From NCBI GenBank assembly GCA_030295235.1, contig AP026130.1:806001-870000 (forward strand): a stretch of 64,000 bases of DNA, given 5' to 3'. Below, in pieces: positions 43,857 to 53,913 of the stretch. Position numbers and translations under genes: made by a program. The notes beneath the pieces were generated by a model. It was not told the origin of the DNA, searched no databases, and saw only the letters and a program-made list of their open reading frames with translations. Positions within the stretch are counted from its first letter, which is position 1; every line of letters starts with the position of its first letter. This stretch comes from Fistulifera solaris. Taxonomy: Eukaryota > Bacillariophyta > Bacillariophyceae > Naviculales > Stauroneidaceae.

Positions 43857-44378
43857 ATGTCTGAGGAAGAAGTCGCCGCCGCCGCCCCCCGAGGTTGTCG
43901 AAGAAGTCGAATTGAGCGTCTTGGATGCTCTCAAGCAGGTAAGAAAAATATGATACAGTGACTCCCGTCAGGGGGGATGACCTGCTATCGTTTACTCATA
44001 TACATCATCATTTTCCTTCAATAGGTCCTTCAAAAGTCCATGATCCATGGTGGATTGAAGAAGGGTCTTCACGAGTGCGCCAAAGCCCTCGACCGTCGTG
44101 CCGCCCGTCTCTGCTGCTTGGCCAAGGACTGCGAAAACGACGAGTACAAGAAGTTGATCAAGGCTTTGTGTGCCGAGGGCGAAGTCCACGTTATTATGGT
44201 GGAAAGTGGCAAAGATTTGGGTGCTTATTGCGGTCTTGCCAAGCTCAACGAAGATGGCACTATCAAGAAGGCTGTGCGAACGTCGTGCGCCGTTGTCACC
44301 GATTTCGGTGAGGAGACACGCGCCTTGAGTGTTCTTTTGGACTTCTTGCAAAAGCACGCCGACGGTGCTGAGATCTAA
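43857..44378 (+). CDS. RPS12: 40S ribosomal protein S12 (eS12)
   Basis: Exon 1 (43857-43938) encodes MSEEEVAAAAPEVVEEVEL and SVLDALKQ once one extra C in the run 43885-43890 is ignored. The intron is 43939-44024 (GTAAGA...TTCAATAG). Exon 2 begins VLQKSMIHGGLKKGLHECAKALD and continues with LCCLAKDCENDEYKKLIKALC and GKDLGAYCGLAK to a stop at 44378. Length and sequence are typical for the eukaryote-specific S12 at the beak of the small subunit. The C-run lesion lies in a GCC-repeat alanine tract, a likely place for sequence error. Confidence 0.96.
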
Positions 44379-44478
44379 AAAATGTAATGATAGATGCACT
44401 ACGTTTATCTTTTCATAGCAAGTTTTTACTTCAATTGTTTGGTTCAAATATCTCAAAATCCAGTCCAAGGTTAATAGT

Positions 44479-47400
44479 CTATAAGTTCAAATCTAGTAAC
44501 CAAGGATTGATTGGTAATACGTTAGATTCCAACTTCACTAGTCCCGTTAAACGGGTAAGCTGCAGCAGAATGTCGCGGGGGATCCGACGCTTGGAAAGGA
44601 CCTGGCTGTGAAATCGAAATCGGCAATTCGTACCCGTTTCTTCGGAGCGACAAGTGAACATACGAAGACAAGCTTCCTGGCCGAGTTGGAATACCTACAA
44701 GCTCTAATTCCGCGTTTTCGGGGAGTAGCCCCTCCGTTCTACCACTGATGATCCAGTCGCTGGCATCACTGGCAACTTTATAACGTACGTCCTGTCCATT
44801 CAATCCAGCAACATCAACAATGCACTTGATTTGCACAGGTCGGCCAACTATACCTTGTGTAACCGAGGGCATTAAGTTGACTGAAACTGGGGGCATCTCA
44901 GCTAAGGGTAATGGCATCTTTGGACAAGCTTGGCGAAGTGTATGGGATTCTTCAAACGCTACTCCCTCCTCATTATCGAAGACCAGTACAACCGTAGCTT
45001 TCACAGTATTCGGCACATCACCAGTCACGCGACATTCAAAGTTCAGCATGATCGTTTCACCGCAGTACACATCTGTACTGGCCAAAGTTTCGTTCAAATC
45101 CGCAGTGAGTTTGAGATAAGCAGGTAACTCGATTTTCCATTCTCTGACCAAAAACGATTTCGGGGCATGACATTCAAAAGCAGCATGAAGCACGAGCCGA
45201 TCCGATCTGTACGGGATAACAGTAATATCTTTTATGACAAAGCCAGTCTGACCGAGCGCTGGAACCGATAATTCCAGTTGCGCCTCAAATTCTTCACCTT
45301 GATCACGGCAAAATTGTGTGTTTGTTTGTACCTTCAACACTCCGCCACCCCCGTTATCCGCGCATTGCACCTTGATTGGAATGGAAACAATGCTATCCGC
45401 TGATGTAGAATTTAGATCGATCTCCAGAGCAGATAGCAACGTATCATCGTCTTGTTTCCCAACGAAAATCCCCGGGGATCCCACAAGCTGAGCTTTGCCT
45501 TGTATGATGGTGTCCTTTCCGCTGCTAAACTTCAGTAACAAATTCTGTGTGTGCCCAGGAATCAGGTAATTTGGTGCAACCGTTAGCATTTGAGAATGCT
45601 CGCAGGGAATGACATCGACGCGAATGGTGGGCTGTTTTCTTTTCTTCGGACTATACACAAACTTGACGTTGTTCCAACTCATTGAGATGGCTGATAAAAT
45701 GAACTGCCCTGACTGATTCGGAACCCATTTGTACTGATACTCGTTCCTCCCAGGCTTAACAGTGACGTCGCTTAGCTGCAGCTCGCTGAACACTTCCGTT
45801 TCTTTCACTTCGATGTTGTCTTCCATAGCTGCAACGTAAGATCGAAAAGGAACAAGCGAAATCGAAAGTGACCCAACTTTCACATCCTCTGGCAATTGAC
45901 TCGTCACAATGATTTTAACAGTAACCGTATCGCCGATTGTGTAAACTCGTTTAAAGAGCTTGCGCTCCGTACCATTTGCAGCACTCAATTCAAATTCATC
46001 CAGCGATACGATCGTCTGGAAGAGTGGTGCGCCCGACAATGTTGTTGTAGTGTCACATCCTGATATAACCGCAAGCAAATCTCTGAACACAACATCTCTG
46101 GCTTTAGGAGGTGCATGCGGGGCACCGAAACAGCAGACAAGGGTTTCGAGATATTTCGTGCCTGGTTCAAACTGACGTTGTAATTGGCAAAGGCGAAATA
46201 GTAAGAAGAAATAACAACTCTTCCAATCCTCGCATTCTTGGGCCACCTTAAACAATTCTTGTGCAGCAGTTCTTAAGCGATTCTGCTTAATGGCGATGTC
46301 GATTGCTTCTATGCGTAAGCAAGATGCAAGACGCTTCTTTCCCGAAGCTTCTTGATTTGCAGCCAGTAATTTAGTTAGACTCATGTACATCCACTCAAAC
46401 CCTTCTTTAGTCGAAAGGGCATCCGCGACAACATTTGCATTGTTGCGTAAGCTCGCTTCTTCAGGATCTTCGCGAGAACTGTTGGTGGGTTCGCTCCACG
46501 GTGCCCATTCAGCATCTGCCTTCAAATCGCTCGGAAAATCTTGTCCGCCAAGATTAGGTGTCACAGGAATCTCCATCAATTTGCCCATTTTTAACAATCT
46601 CAATCGAGTAAAACCCATCAGTTCACAAAGCGTTGCTGAGAATGCTTTGTCCTCAAAATTTGGCTTTTCCGTGTACGAGTATGTCGCCTCCTTTACGACC
46701 CAACCAAATTCCAGACCCCATTTGTTGACTTCAATCAATTGCTTAGTGTCATTTCCCGCCCGACCTTCTTGTACTTGCCACATCTTACGGGCAAAACCTA
46801 AACAGCGCTGCAGAACTGCATTCGCGTCTTTCACCGCGAACAAGTGGGTTGTTTCTCGCATGAGCAAGTAATACTCCAGTTCGTACGCGACCTCAGCAAT
46901 GCTAGCCGCTGCACAAATATGTTGTCGAAAAGCAAAAGGATCACCCCGTAGTGCGATTGGCAGAGACATATAGTTTGTCGTTAATCCTCGTTTCGCACTC
47001 TGTTTGTCCCAATCCGGGAGCATGGCACGCAACTCTTCATATTGTACCAATGCATCCGCATACAATTGACACTGCTCATACGAAAAAGCCATACTCTCTT
47101 TCACCAAAAAATACTGACGATGATCGGCCGATACTTTCTTCAATACCTCTTCATAATTGCGACACTTGTCGTGTAAATTATCGACAATGGTAGCCCCCAG
47201 TGCCGAAAGAAAACTTTCCCATTCCAGGAGCGGCGGTGTCTCCTCTCGCGCCAACGCCGCCAGCGCACACACTCGGGCACTGGGAAAATCGGCGTGCATC
47301 TTGCGCAACAAATCTCGTTCGAGTTTGGTTTTTTGACGAATGGGTGAATCGGTTGCCACAATGACGTCGAGTTCATCGTCCGAACTGTTGTTGCCACCAC

Positions 47401-48133
47401 CACCCAATTCTTCGGCACTGCCGGCCGTTCCGCTGATGCGGTGGCGTGCGGCCGCGACGCGACTGGCAAAGGCGGCGACGCGGGATTTGGCGCCGGACGA
47501 TGTGCTTTCACCGACCGAAGATGTATTGGAAATGGTGCTGGCATCGTCCGAGATGGACTGATAATTGGGGACCACGACAATGAGAAAGTTCGGTGGCGTT
47601 TCGTTGTTTTTAAATTCAGGGTTAGCTTGTAATTGACTGACAAAGATTTGAATCGAAGGTTTCACTTTGAGCCGATAATGCTCGAGACTGTGACATTCCG
47701 CCAGATATACATAAGTCATGGGATTCTGATGCCATTCCGATGCATCTTCCGCTCGATCGACCATGAGAATACCTCCATGACTCACGGTCGGCTGCAGCGA
47801 AAATTCGGGGATGGTAATGGACTCTCCGGTACGGATGTTCTTGTAGGGTATATCTTTCAGCGTGTTTTTATCATCGCGTAACAAGATCTTGGTGATCTTT
47901 TGATAAAGCTCTAAATGGCGCGATGCATCGGCGGCTCGGGGTGATTGAATTCTTCCCGAAGCAGCAGAAGTTGGATCGAGAAAATGAACAGATACTCTGG
48001 ATCGGGGTACATCATTGTCAGTGTCCGTTGATGATTCATTGTTGAGATAGGCAAAGCCGCGATTCAGATGTTCAAGAAATAAGTTGTCTTGATCAAAGTA
48101 AGTAGCCGACGCGGTAGGTGGATCTGCGGGCAT
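44479..48133 (-). CDS. TRAPPC10: TRAPPC10/Trs130 subunit of the TRAPPII complex
   Basis: TRAPPII is the exchange factor for Rab1/Rab11-type GTPases at the Golgi. This protein is about 1,200 residues, as expected for Trs130. Conserved regions include FKNNETPPNFLIVVVP near the N-terminus, DLLRKMHADFPSARVCAL and WESFLSALGATIVDNLHDKC. The helical DPFAFRQHICAAASIAEVAYELEYYLLMRE and a beta-rich C-terminal half with Ig-like folds follow. The open frame stops at 44522. If one extra C/G in the run 44577-44581 is ignored, the end becomes DPRDILLQLTRLTGLVKLESN and LLDLNL, with a stop at 44479; I think this is real, but less surely than the rest. No intron is needed. Confidence 0.85.
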
Positions 48134-49324
48134 ATTGGTTAGTCAGTTCTTAGTAGTGAGACGAAAGACGATGAAAGAATAATCACATGTCTCCGTTTCA
48201 AGCGTCAAAGTGTCGGCGTATCATGGTCGCAATAGAAGTCGCCGACGAACGGTTGCAACTTTCGTGCGGTGACATGTCGCAGTGGGCTCTCAAGCTAGGT
48301 CTATGTAAACGGCCGCCACGATGACAAACAGAAAACACACAACGTAAAAGACGAGACGCGCAGAGCATAGAATGCATACCCAACTCACAATCCTTACTAT
48401 CTCGAGCATCAATACTTCCATTACAGGTTTTTAGGGGTTCCGTATAATCGGACCGCGACTGCAAAAAATATTCCGGCCCAGATTGATACGTAACCCTCGC
48501 TCGTTCTCCCAACCTGATAAGCTAAAAGAATTGTCTTCAACCCAAGTCAACTTCCTTCACCATGCAATACACGCCTCAATAATAATTCATTATGTCGAAA
48601 AGCATAGGATATCGTGACTAAGTTATGCACTATAGACCCAAAGTGTTGTCCGTTTTCACCACGACTGCATTTCAGTCAAGAGTGATGAATCGTTTCCGAG
48701 CCAGACTGCTACCTAATCTTCGTTCGTTCTGCAAGCTTTGTAAAGCTAATTTTGTCTTCATGCCAAGACAAAGCATTCGCTAAGACCGTATCGATCCGTG
48801 ACGTCGAATGTGTTGGGGATCGCTGACTTCCGTATCTACTATATACCCAAAGTGTTGTCCGTTTCTCACCACGACTGCATTTCAGTCATGAATCAAGGCT
48901 ACGTATAATAACCTTCACTCGTTCTCCTTATTTGCAAACACATTATACATTTGTCTGTACCAGATATCACAAATAGACTTACTTCAACAACAAAAGCATA
49001 ACCCCTCTTGTGTCATGATGTCGAAAAAGGCTTGGGTTTGGGTTGTGAATTATTTTTGTAAAGCAGCAAATATCGCAGTGAGAGCCATGTACACTGACGT
49101 AGAAAGTGTTGTCATTATTTTTACGCGGCGCTGACAATAAAAGAAAAACAAACACGAACGCGGAAAACAGAAAGGTCGAAACATTCAATACAATGTAAAT
49201 AGCCTTCATTATAAAATAACCAGCAGTTGCCATTCTACAGGAGGAATAACATAAGAATCGAGGGCTATACGTCTCAGCTACAAATTTCAGTTCAATTGGA
49301 AAGCTTCCGCACCATCAGACGACC
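48134..49324. other. Divergent intergenic region with two family 2 copies
   Basis: This is a 1.2-kb spacer between TRAPPC10 (minus) and the PEX22-like gene (plus). Two reverse-oriented family 2 elements lie at 48629-48892. The rest is unremarkable AT-rich sequence without a gene. Confidence 0.6.
48629..48892 (-). repeat. Two tandem family 2 hairpin elements, ~210-bp period
   Basis: CTATAGACCCAAAGTGTTG at about 48630 and CTATATACCCAAAGTGTTG at about 48839 each precede GTCCGTTT and CACCACGACTGCATTTCAGTCA. This is the reverse complement of the hairpin-box element near 18 kb. The spacing of about 210 bp is close to the ~215-bp unit there. The sequence between the two copies is diverged. Confidence 0.85.
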
Positions 49325-50113
49325 ATGGCGGCGGACCATTTAGATACACGCGAAAAATCCAAAGAGCTAGAAACACTCTATGCTACTGTCCTCGTGTTCG
49401 GTGCACTGACAGCATTGATTTTTACATTCTTCATACGACCCATGTTTCGTCATATTCCCGCCACTACTGCGTCGAACGCCGATACTACCAACACGACGAC
49501 GCCCCGCGCCCCAACCAACAACTCCTTCGGAACGATCGTGAGCCAGAAATTAATGGCTTGTCGACCCAGTCACGTCTCCTCCCAAGGTGATCCTTCTTCG
49601 TTACTGAATACCGAAAGCTGGATGATTTCGTGGCAACATTGTCGTGTCTCGCAAGTGACGTCCGACGAGGTAACGCGCAAGGAACGGGCCCGTCTCCTGT
49701 CACGGCTGTTACACGACCATCCGCCTCTCAAAGGGAGCACGGTGATTCTCGGGGTTCCTTCCAACGATATCGAATGCCTTTTATTGAAACGGGCGGTGTA
49801 TTTGTTGGCCACCTATTACAATTTAGTTCTCTTGGTTGCGACAGAACACGAGGATCGTACCACATTGCTGTTGCGACTGCGAGGAGAAAACATTGTGACG
49901 GCAGATGTTTTACCGGATCATCGTGTCGTACGGACAGGGAGTCCTTCAGGACGAGTGGCATTTTGTCGACAAGTCCAACGTGTGGATTGGGTCTCGGATT
50001 TTGAGAAAGAAGTACAAGATCAGTTAGTACGATTTGGTTATAGGGTTGTGTTGTACGGGACCGAACCAGCGGTGGAGGGCGTATCGAAGCTTGGACAAGT
50101 TCTGCGATCATAG
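49325..50113 (+). CDS. PEX22-like membrane protein (tentative)
   Basis: A single N-terminal membrane anchor (LYATVLVFGALTALIFTFFI, residues about 18-37) is followed by a Thr/Asn-rich linker. A globular domain of about 150 residues then resembles the cytosolic Rossmann-like domain of PEX22. The best-matching segments are HRVVRTGSPSGRVAFCRQV and the following VDWVSDFEKEVQDQLVRFGY. These parallel the plant signature in which a Val-Leu-Phe strand, GR..FVRQ and DWH..... occur in the same order. PEX22 anchors the peroxisomal ubiquitin-conjugating enzyme PEX4 for receptor recycling. The match is by eye and weak. If wrong, this is an uncharacterised anchored protein. The frame is intact at 262 residues. 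Confidence 0.45.
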   Translation: MAADHLDTREKSKELETLYATVLVFGALTALIFTFFIRPMFRHIPATTASNADTTNTTTPRAPTNNSFGTIVSQKLMACRPSHVSSQGDPSSLLNTESWMISWQHCRVSQVTSDEVTRKERARLLSRLLHDHPPLKGSTVILGVPSNDIECLLLKRAVYLLATYYNLVLLVATEHEDRTTLLLRLRGENIVTADVLPDHRVVRTGSPSGRVAFCRQVQRVDWVSDFEKEVQDQLVRFGYRVVLYGTEPAVEGVSKLGQVLRS

Positions 50114-50354
50114 AGTAGCTGGAGATTGGGAATAAACTCGTTTTAATGCTAAGTTAACCATAAAATACCGTTACAGCAATCGCTCATGTGACTCGCAGGG
50201 TTACATCAATCTCAACTTTCACTATCGCTTCCAGCACGAAGAGAAGCGCAGCTTGCTGCCTAAAGCTATAAACTATTAAAGCTCATTAATCTCTCAAAGT
50301 ATGATTAAATGCCATGCCGTTCGTCAAAGATCAGAAAAGTGGTAGCTAATAGAG

Positions 50355-51155
50355 TTACTCCTCTTTCGGCTCCGTTTGTTCTTCCGAAGTGGAAAGTCCA
50401 GCTAATGCTGCAGCGGCTTCATCGGCAACACCTTCCGCATCCTCAGCGTCTTTTCCTCCCAACAATTTCTCCATTTCACTCTGGCACTCGAGAAATTTGT
50501 CGCGAAACTCATTGGCTATGTCCGAGTCGCCAAAACGAATCGCGAAAATGGTTTCCTTGAGTTCTCCTTCCGCAAAATCAAAGGCCGACCAAACCCAAGA
50601 TCGATCACTGCCCACATTGGGCTCCAATTTGATTTTGGGGTCTACTACATGGTTGGCAATCACCTTCATTGTCTTTTCTTGACGCATCAACAATCGGATT
50701 TTTTGATGCTCCCGATGTTTCAACAATCGCACTTCACCAATGCCTCGTTCGCGCCACGTCTTGTTGCCCGTACCTTGGTCAAGCAAAGTTTCGCCGTAAA
50801 TGAAGAGCTTGGAACGCTTCGTATAAAGTACTTCCTGCAATGTTTGTCAGAGCGAATGTGAAGGATGAGTCGAGCGACGCTTCGAAATTAACTCCATATC
50901 ACAACAAAAATAAGCTTACCTCCTCTTCTTCACCAGATTTGACTTCTACTTCCTCGAGCTTTACCTGAAATCAATCACAAAATATACGGAACAGTGTTTG
51001 AGAAAAGGAATTCATTATTGAATAGCATGGACGGGGAAACCACTCACCACCGGCTCGAACGTTGCGGTACTCTCTTCCTCCTTGGCGGGGACATCATCAC
51101 CTTCTTCCTCTTCTCCTTCCGCAGGAACTGTCTTTGGTTCGTCTTCTGCACTCAT
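50355..51155 (-). CDS. RANBP1: RanBP1-like Ran-binding protein
   Basis: This is a cytosolic co-factor that helps release RanGTP from export complexes. Three exons are predicted: 51048-51155 (MSAEDEPKTVPAEGEEEE and on), 50920-50964 (VKLEEVEVKSGEEEE) and 50355-50834. Introns are 50965-51047 and 50835-50919, all with good GT-AG sites and whole codons. The Ran-binding domain has EVLYTKRSKLFIYGE, WRERGIGEVRLLKHRE, KIRLLMRQEKTMKVIANH, WVWSAFDFAEGELKETIFAIRF and FRDKFLEC. The protein is 210 residues with acidic termini, the normal size. No frameshift was found. It is divergent from the USP-like gene across a minisatellite. Confidence 0.95.
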
Positions 51156-51838
51156 GATTGTTGTATTGGTTGTTGATATTGTCGTTGACAAAAAGGGTTA
51201 TATCCACAGCGATGATGGGCGGGCCGCCTTCCTTGTTTATGTGGCTCATCGTGATCGGCGCCGTCGATACCTATTATTAGCGCATTTTCGCTGGACGTGA
51301 AAAATCTACGAAAACGTTCGTACGGCGTATGCGTGTCAGGTCATGCCTGTAGGGAATCCGGAATTTTGAAGAATTGTTTTTCTATTTCAATAGAAAAACT
51401 CACGTCTCGGCACGTGCACAGAAAAAAGTGGGGGTGTGCTTTTTTGACGTGTCCAGAGAATGTGGGAATTGGGAATGTGCTTTTTTCACGTGTCCAGAGA
51501 ATGTGGGAATGTGCTTTTTCATGTGTCCAGAGAATGAGGGAATGTGCTTTTTTCACTTGTCCAGAGAATGTGGGAATGTGCTTTTTCATGTGTCCAGAAA
51601 ATGTGGGAGTGTGCTTTTTCACGTGTCCAGAAAATGTGGGGGTGTGGGTTTTCACGTGTCCAGAAAATGTGGGGATGTGTTTTTCACTTGTCCAGAAAAT
51701 GTGGGGATGTGCTTTTTCACGTGTCCAGAAAATGTGGGCGTGTGCGGCTTCGTCCGCAGACTGTAATCTGTGATCTTTCAAAAAATCGAAGAGCTTATTA
51801 CTCGGAGCAGTACTATTATACTAACATACAATGGTACC
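51156..51838. other. Divergent intergenic region with 33-bp minisatellite
   Basis: This is the region between RanBP1 and the USP-like gene. Its main content is the 33-bp array. Long open frames on both strands here exist because the unit length is a multiple of three and lacks stops. Confidence 0.75.
51434..51750. repeat. 33-bp minisatellite with CACGTG core
   Basis: Units begin at 51487, 51520, 51554, 51587, 51620, 51653, 51685 and 51718, a 32-34-bp period, with a diverged copy before them. The consensus is CA(C/T)(G/T)TGTCCAGA, then (A/G)AATGTGGG, then a variable pair, then TGTGCTTTTT. Several units contain a perfect CACGTG, the core site of many bHLH and bZIP factors. The array ends about 90 bp before the USP-like ATG. 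Confidence 0.9.
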
Positions 51839-53095
51839 ATGGCTGTGCGAGGCATTGCCAATCCTACAGGAACTTCTTGTCACGTCGGTAGCGCTCTCCT
51901 AATGCTCAAATATTGCCTGGAGCCACTCGCGTCCCAAATTGGGGCCGACGCCGCCGAAAATGCTGTGACGGATGACGTTGTTCACGTCGTGGGGCAGTTT
52001 ATTCGGCATCACGATACGAATGTGAAGCTGTTGTTCGATACGTTACGCAGCGGAATAGGTATTGAAGCGAAAGATCTGGGCGATGTCATTACGACTTTTA
52101 TGAAATTGATCAACTATTTTTGTCAGCTCACGAAGGAAGACGACGACGACGAACACCGCGACACAAAATCCACCCTATCATCGATATGGAATCAATGTTG
52201 CAACGCAGGAAAGGTCCATTCGGTACTGCTGGGAAACGTCAAAGGAGACGTCGGATGCTCTGGTGCATTACTTCGTAAGGAAACGAAACCTAGGTCTATG
52301 CCAGTTCCATTCCTAGTACATGTGTCAAGTCGGAAACAACTTTCACTCGTCGATGTGATCCGCGATACTCTTCAACCAAAAGTGGTCAAGGACTATGTTT
52401 GGGAAAATCAAAGCAATTCGTGTCTAGACGTACAGACATCGAGGACATTAGTTATCGACAATCTGCCTCCGGTGTGGCTTCTTCATCTCGATTGGTTTGC
52501 ATCATCACCCGACGGAGAACATGACTTTGGCACACTTTGCGTACCATCCAAATTCATGACACATGAAATACTCGACACCAATGATACCAGTAGTTACTAT
52601 GAACTCATTGGCGGAGTATTATTGTCTCAAGCCCATGATGAGGAAATTATTGACGAACGCGATCGGCGACACTATATTCCACTCATACGCAAAAACAACG
52701 TTTGGTATATGCTGGACGACGATGAAGAACCGCAAGAAGTGTCTGAAGAGCGCTGTCTCGAATTATTTGGCGGCGTCTCGCACGGTGAAGAATCGCTGTT
52801 TCGAGACAATGGCGAAACGGTCTCGGTCCGTGGATACTTGTTGGTGTTCCGTGACCCATCGCAATGTGAAAAACTGTGTTTCCTTCCCGACCAACTCCGA
52901 AATCCGTCCTGTATTGATTGGACCCTTCCGAATACATTAGTGGGACGTCGATTGCGCGTCGAATGGGCCAAAGGAAAACGTTATGAGGGAGTTGTCACCT
53001 CCTACAATGAGACGACGGGCAAACATCAGATTCGGTACGACGATGGCGACGTTAAAGAGTACGTCCTTCGGAAAAAGACAATCGAATGGCTTTAA
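51839..53095 (+). CDS. USP-like deubiquitinase with C-terminal Tudor-like domain
   Basis: The start fits a ubiquitin-specific protease Cys box, GIANPTGTSCHVGSALLML (Cys about residue 14). The His box is ERDRRHYIPLIRKNNVWYMLDDDE, with the usual HY and W..DD arrangement. Between them is a diverged helical and beta region. The C-terminus is RLRVEWAKGKRYEGVVTSYN, then GKHQIRYDDGDVKEYVL, a Tudor/chromo-barrel-like fold. The pairing is unusual. The open frame begins at 51770, but the preceding residues run into spacer, so I take the ATG at 51839 that directly precedes the Cys box. The protein has 418 residues and no intron. It probably removes ubiquitin from nuclear or methylated targets; that is inference only. 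Confidence 0.7.
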   Translation: MAVRGIANPTGTSCHVGSALLMLKYCLEPLASQIGADAAENAVTDDVVHVVGQFIRHHDTNVKLLFDTLRSGIGIEAKDLGDVITTFMKLINYFCQLTKEDDDDEHRDTKSTLSSIWNQCCNAGKVHSVLLGNVKGDVGCSGALLRKETKPRSMPVPFLVHVSSRKQLSLVDVIRDTLQPKVVKDYVWENQSNSCLDVQTSRTLVIDNLPPVWLLHLDWFASSPDGEHDFGTLCVPSKFMTHEILDTNDTSSYYELIGGVLLSQAHDEEIIDERDRRHYIPLIRKNNVWYMLDDDEEPQEVSEERCLELFGGVSHGEESLFRDNGETVSVRGYLLVFRDPSQCEKLCFLPDQLRNPSCIDWTLPNTLVGRRLRVEWAKGKRYEGVVTSYNETTGKHQIRYDDGDVKEYVLRKKTIEWL

Positions 53096-53132
53096 CAGCT
53101 TTGTGTTATATGAAATCAATTAATATCAGGGA

Positions 53133-53913
53133 TCATTCTTTCTGTGCAAGCTCGACAGGTAGTATTCCGGCACCCGTAATCTTCACGGCCGCGGATGGTC
53201 GTCCCGATGAACTTCCACAATCTTCAATTTTCTTGACGACATCCCATCCTTCTTGCAAGCTACCAAACACGACATGACGTCCATCTAAATGCGGAGTACG
53301 TGCCGTGGTGATGAAGAATTGTGTCGTGTTGGTGTTGCGACCCGCGTTGGCCATGGACAATACGCCCGGTCCTACGTGTTCCAGGATAAAGTTCTCGTCA
53401 TCGAACCTCATGCTGCTCGAAGTGGGCACAATTTGTCCACCTTGGATCATGAATCCCTTGTAATTGCGTATCAGATGTTACTCAAAATGCAAATAAGGAT
53501 GACATCCATACAATTAGTTTAAAACTTACCGGAATAATCCGATGAAATTGAGTTCCGGCATAACCTTGATGACAATATTTTTGAAAATTAGCCACTGTTT
53601 TGGGAACAAGATCACCATAGAGTCCGAGAACAATGCGTCCCGCCGGCTGGTTGTCAATCGATACATCGAAATACGCTTGCGACGTGACTTGTGCGAGTGG
53701 GGCCACCGGTCCCGCATTCGTTTCCTCATACCGCCACGATTTATCATTCAAATAATTCGCTACTACAGCAAATGTGGTGCCGACTGTCGCAAAGGTGGCG
53801 AACTTCCACAGCAACGAGCTTGTTTTCGGGTTGCTCGACGAAAACGATCGTGCGGTGGTCGCGCCGAAGGACGGGCTCATTCGTAAGTAAATTGCTCGTT
53901 GCGTCCTTATCAT
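53133..53913 (-). CDS. Cyclophilin-type peptidyl-prolyl isomerase with membrane anchor
   Basis: Exon 1 (53530-53913) encodes a Ser/Arg-rich leader (MIRTQRAIYLRMSPSFG), a hydrophobic anchor (LWKFATFATVGTTFAVVANY) and the start of the domain: AYFDVSIDNQPAGRIVLGLYGDLVPKTVANF, here shown only in part, and GTQFHRIIP. The intron is 53457-53529. Exon 2 (53133-53456) supplies GFMIQGGQIV, GVLSMANAGRNTNTTQFFI and PHLDGRHVVFGSLQEG. The catalytic Arg in FHRIIP and the Phe and His positions of the active site are present. In many cyclophilins a Trp lies after FGS-type strands; here it is in EGWDVVKK. A mitochondrial inner-membrane location is suggested by the leader. The protein has 235 residues. Confidence 0.92.

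Noticed and set aside
51297-51891. Open frames of 115-158 codons with repeated CFFTCPENVG-type residues
   Set aside because: The 33-bp unit is a multiple of three, so all frames repeat without stops on both strands. This is a minisatellite, not a repeat protein.
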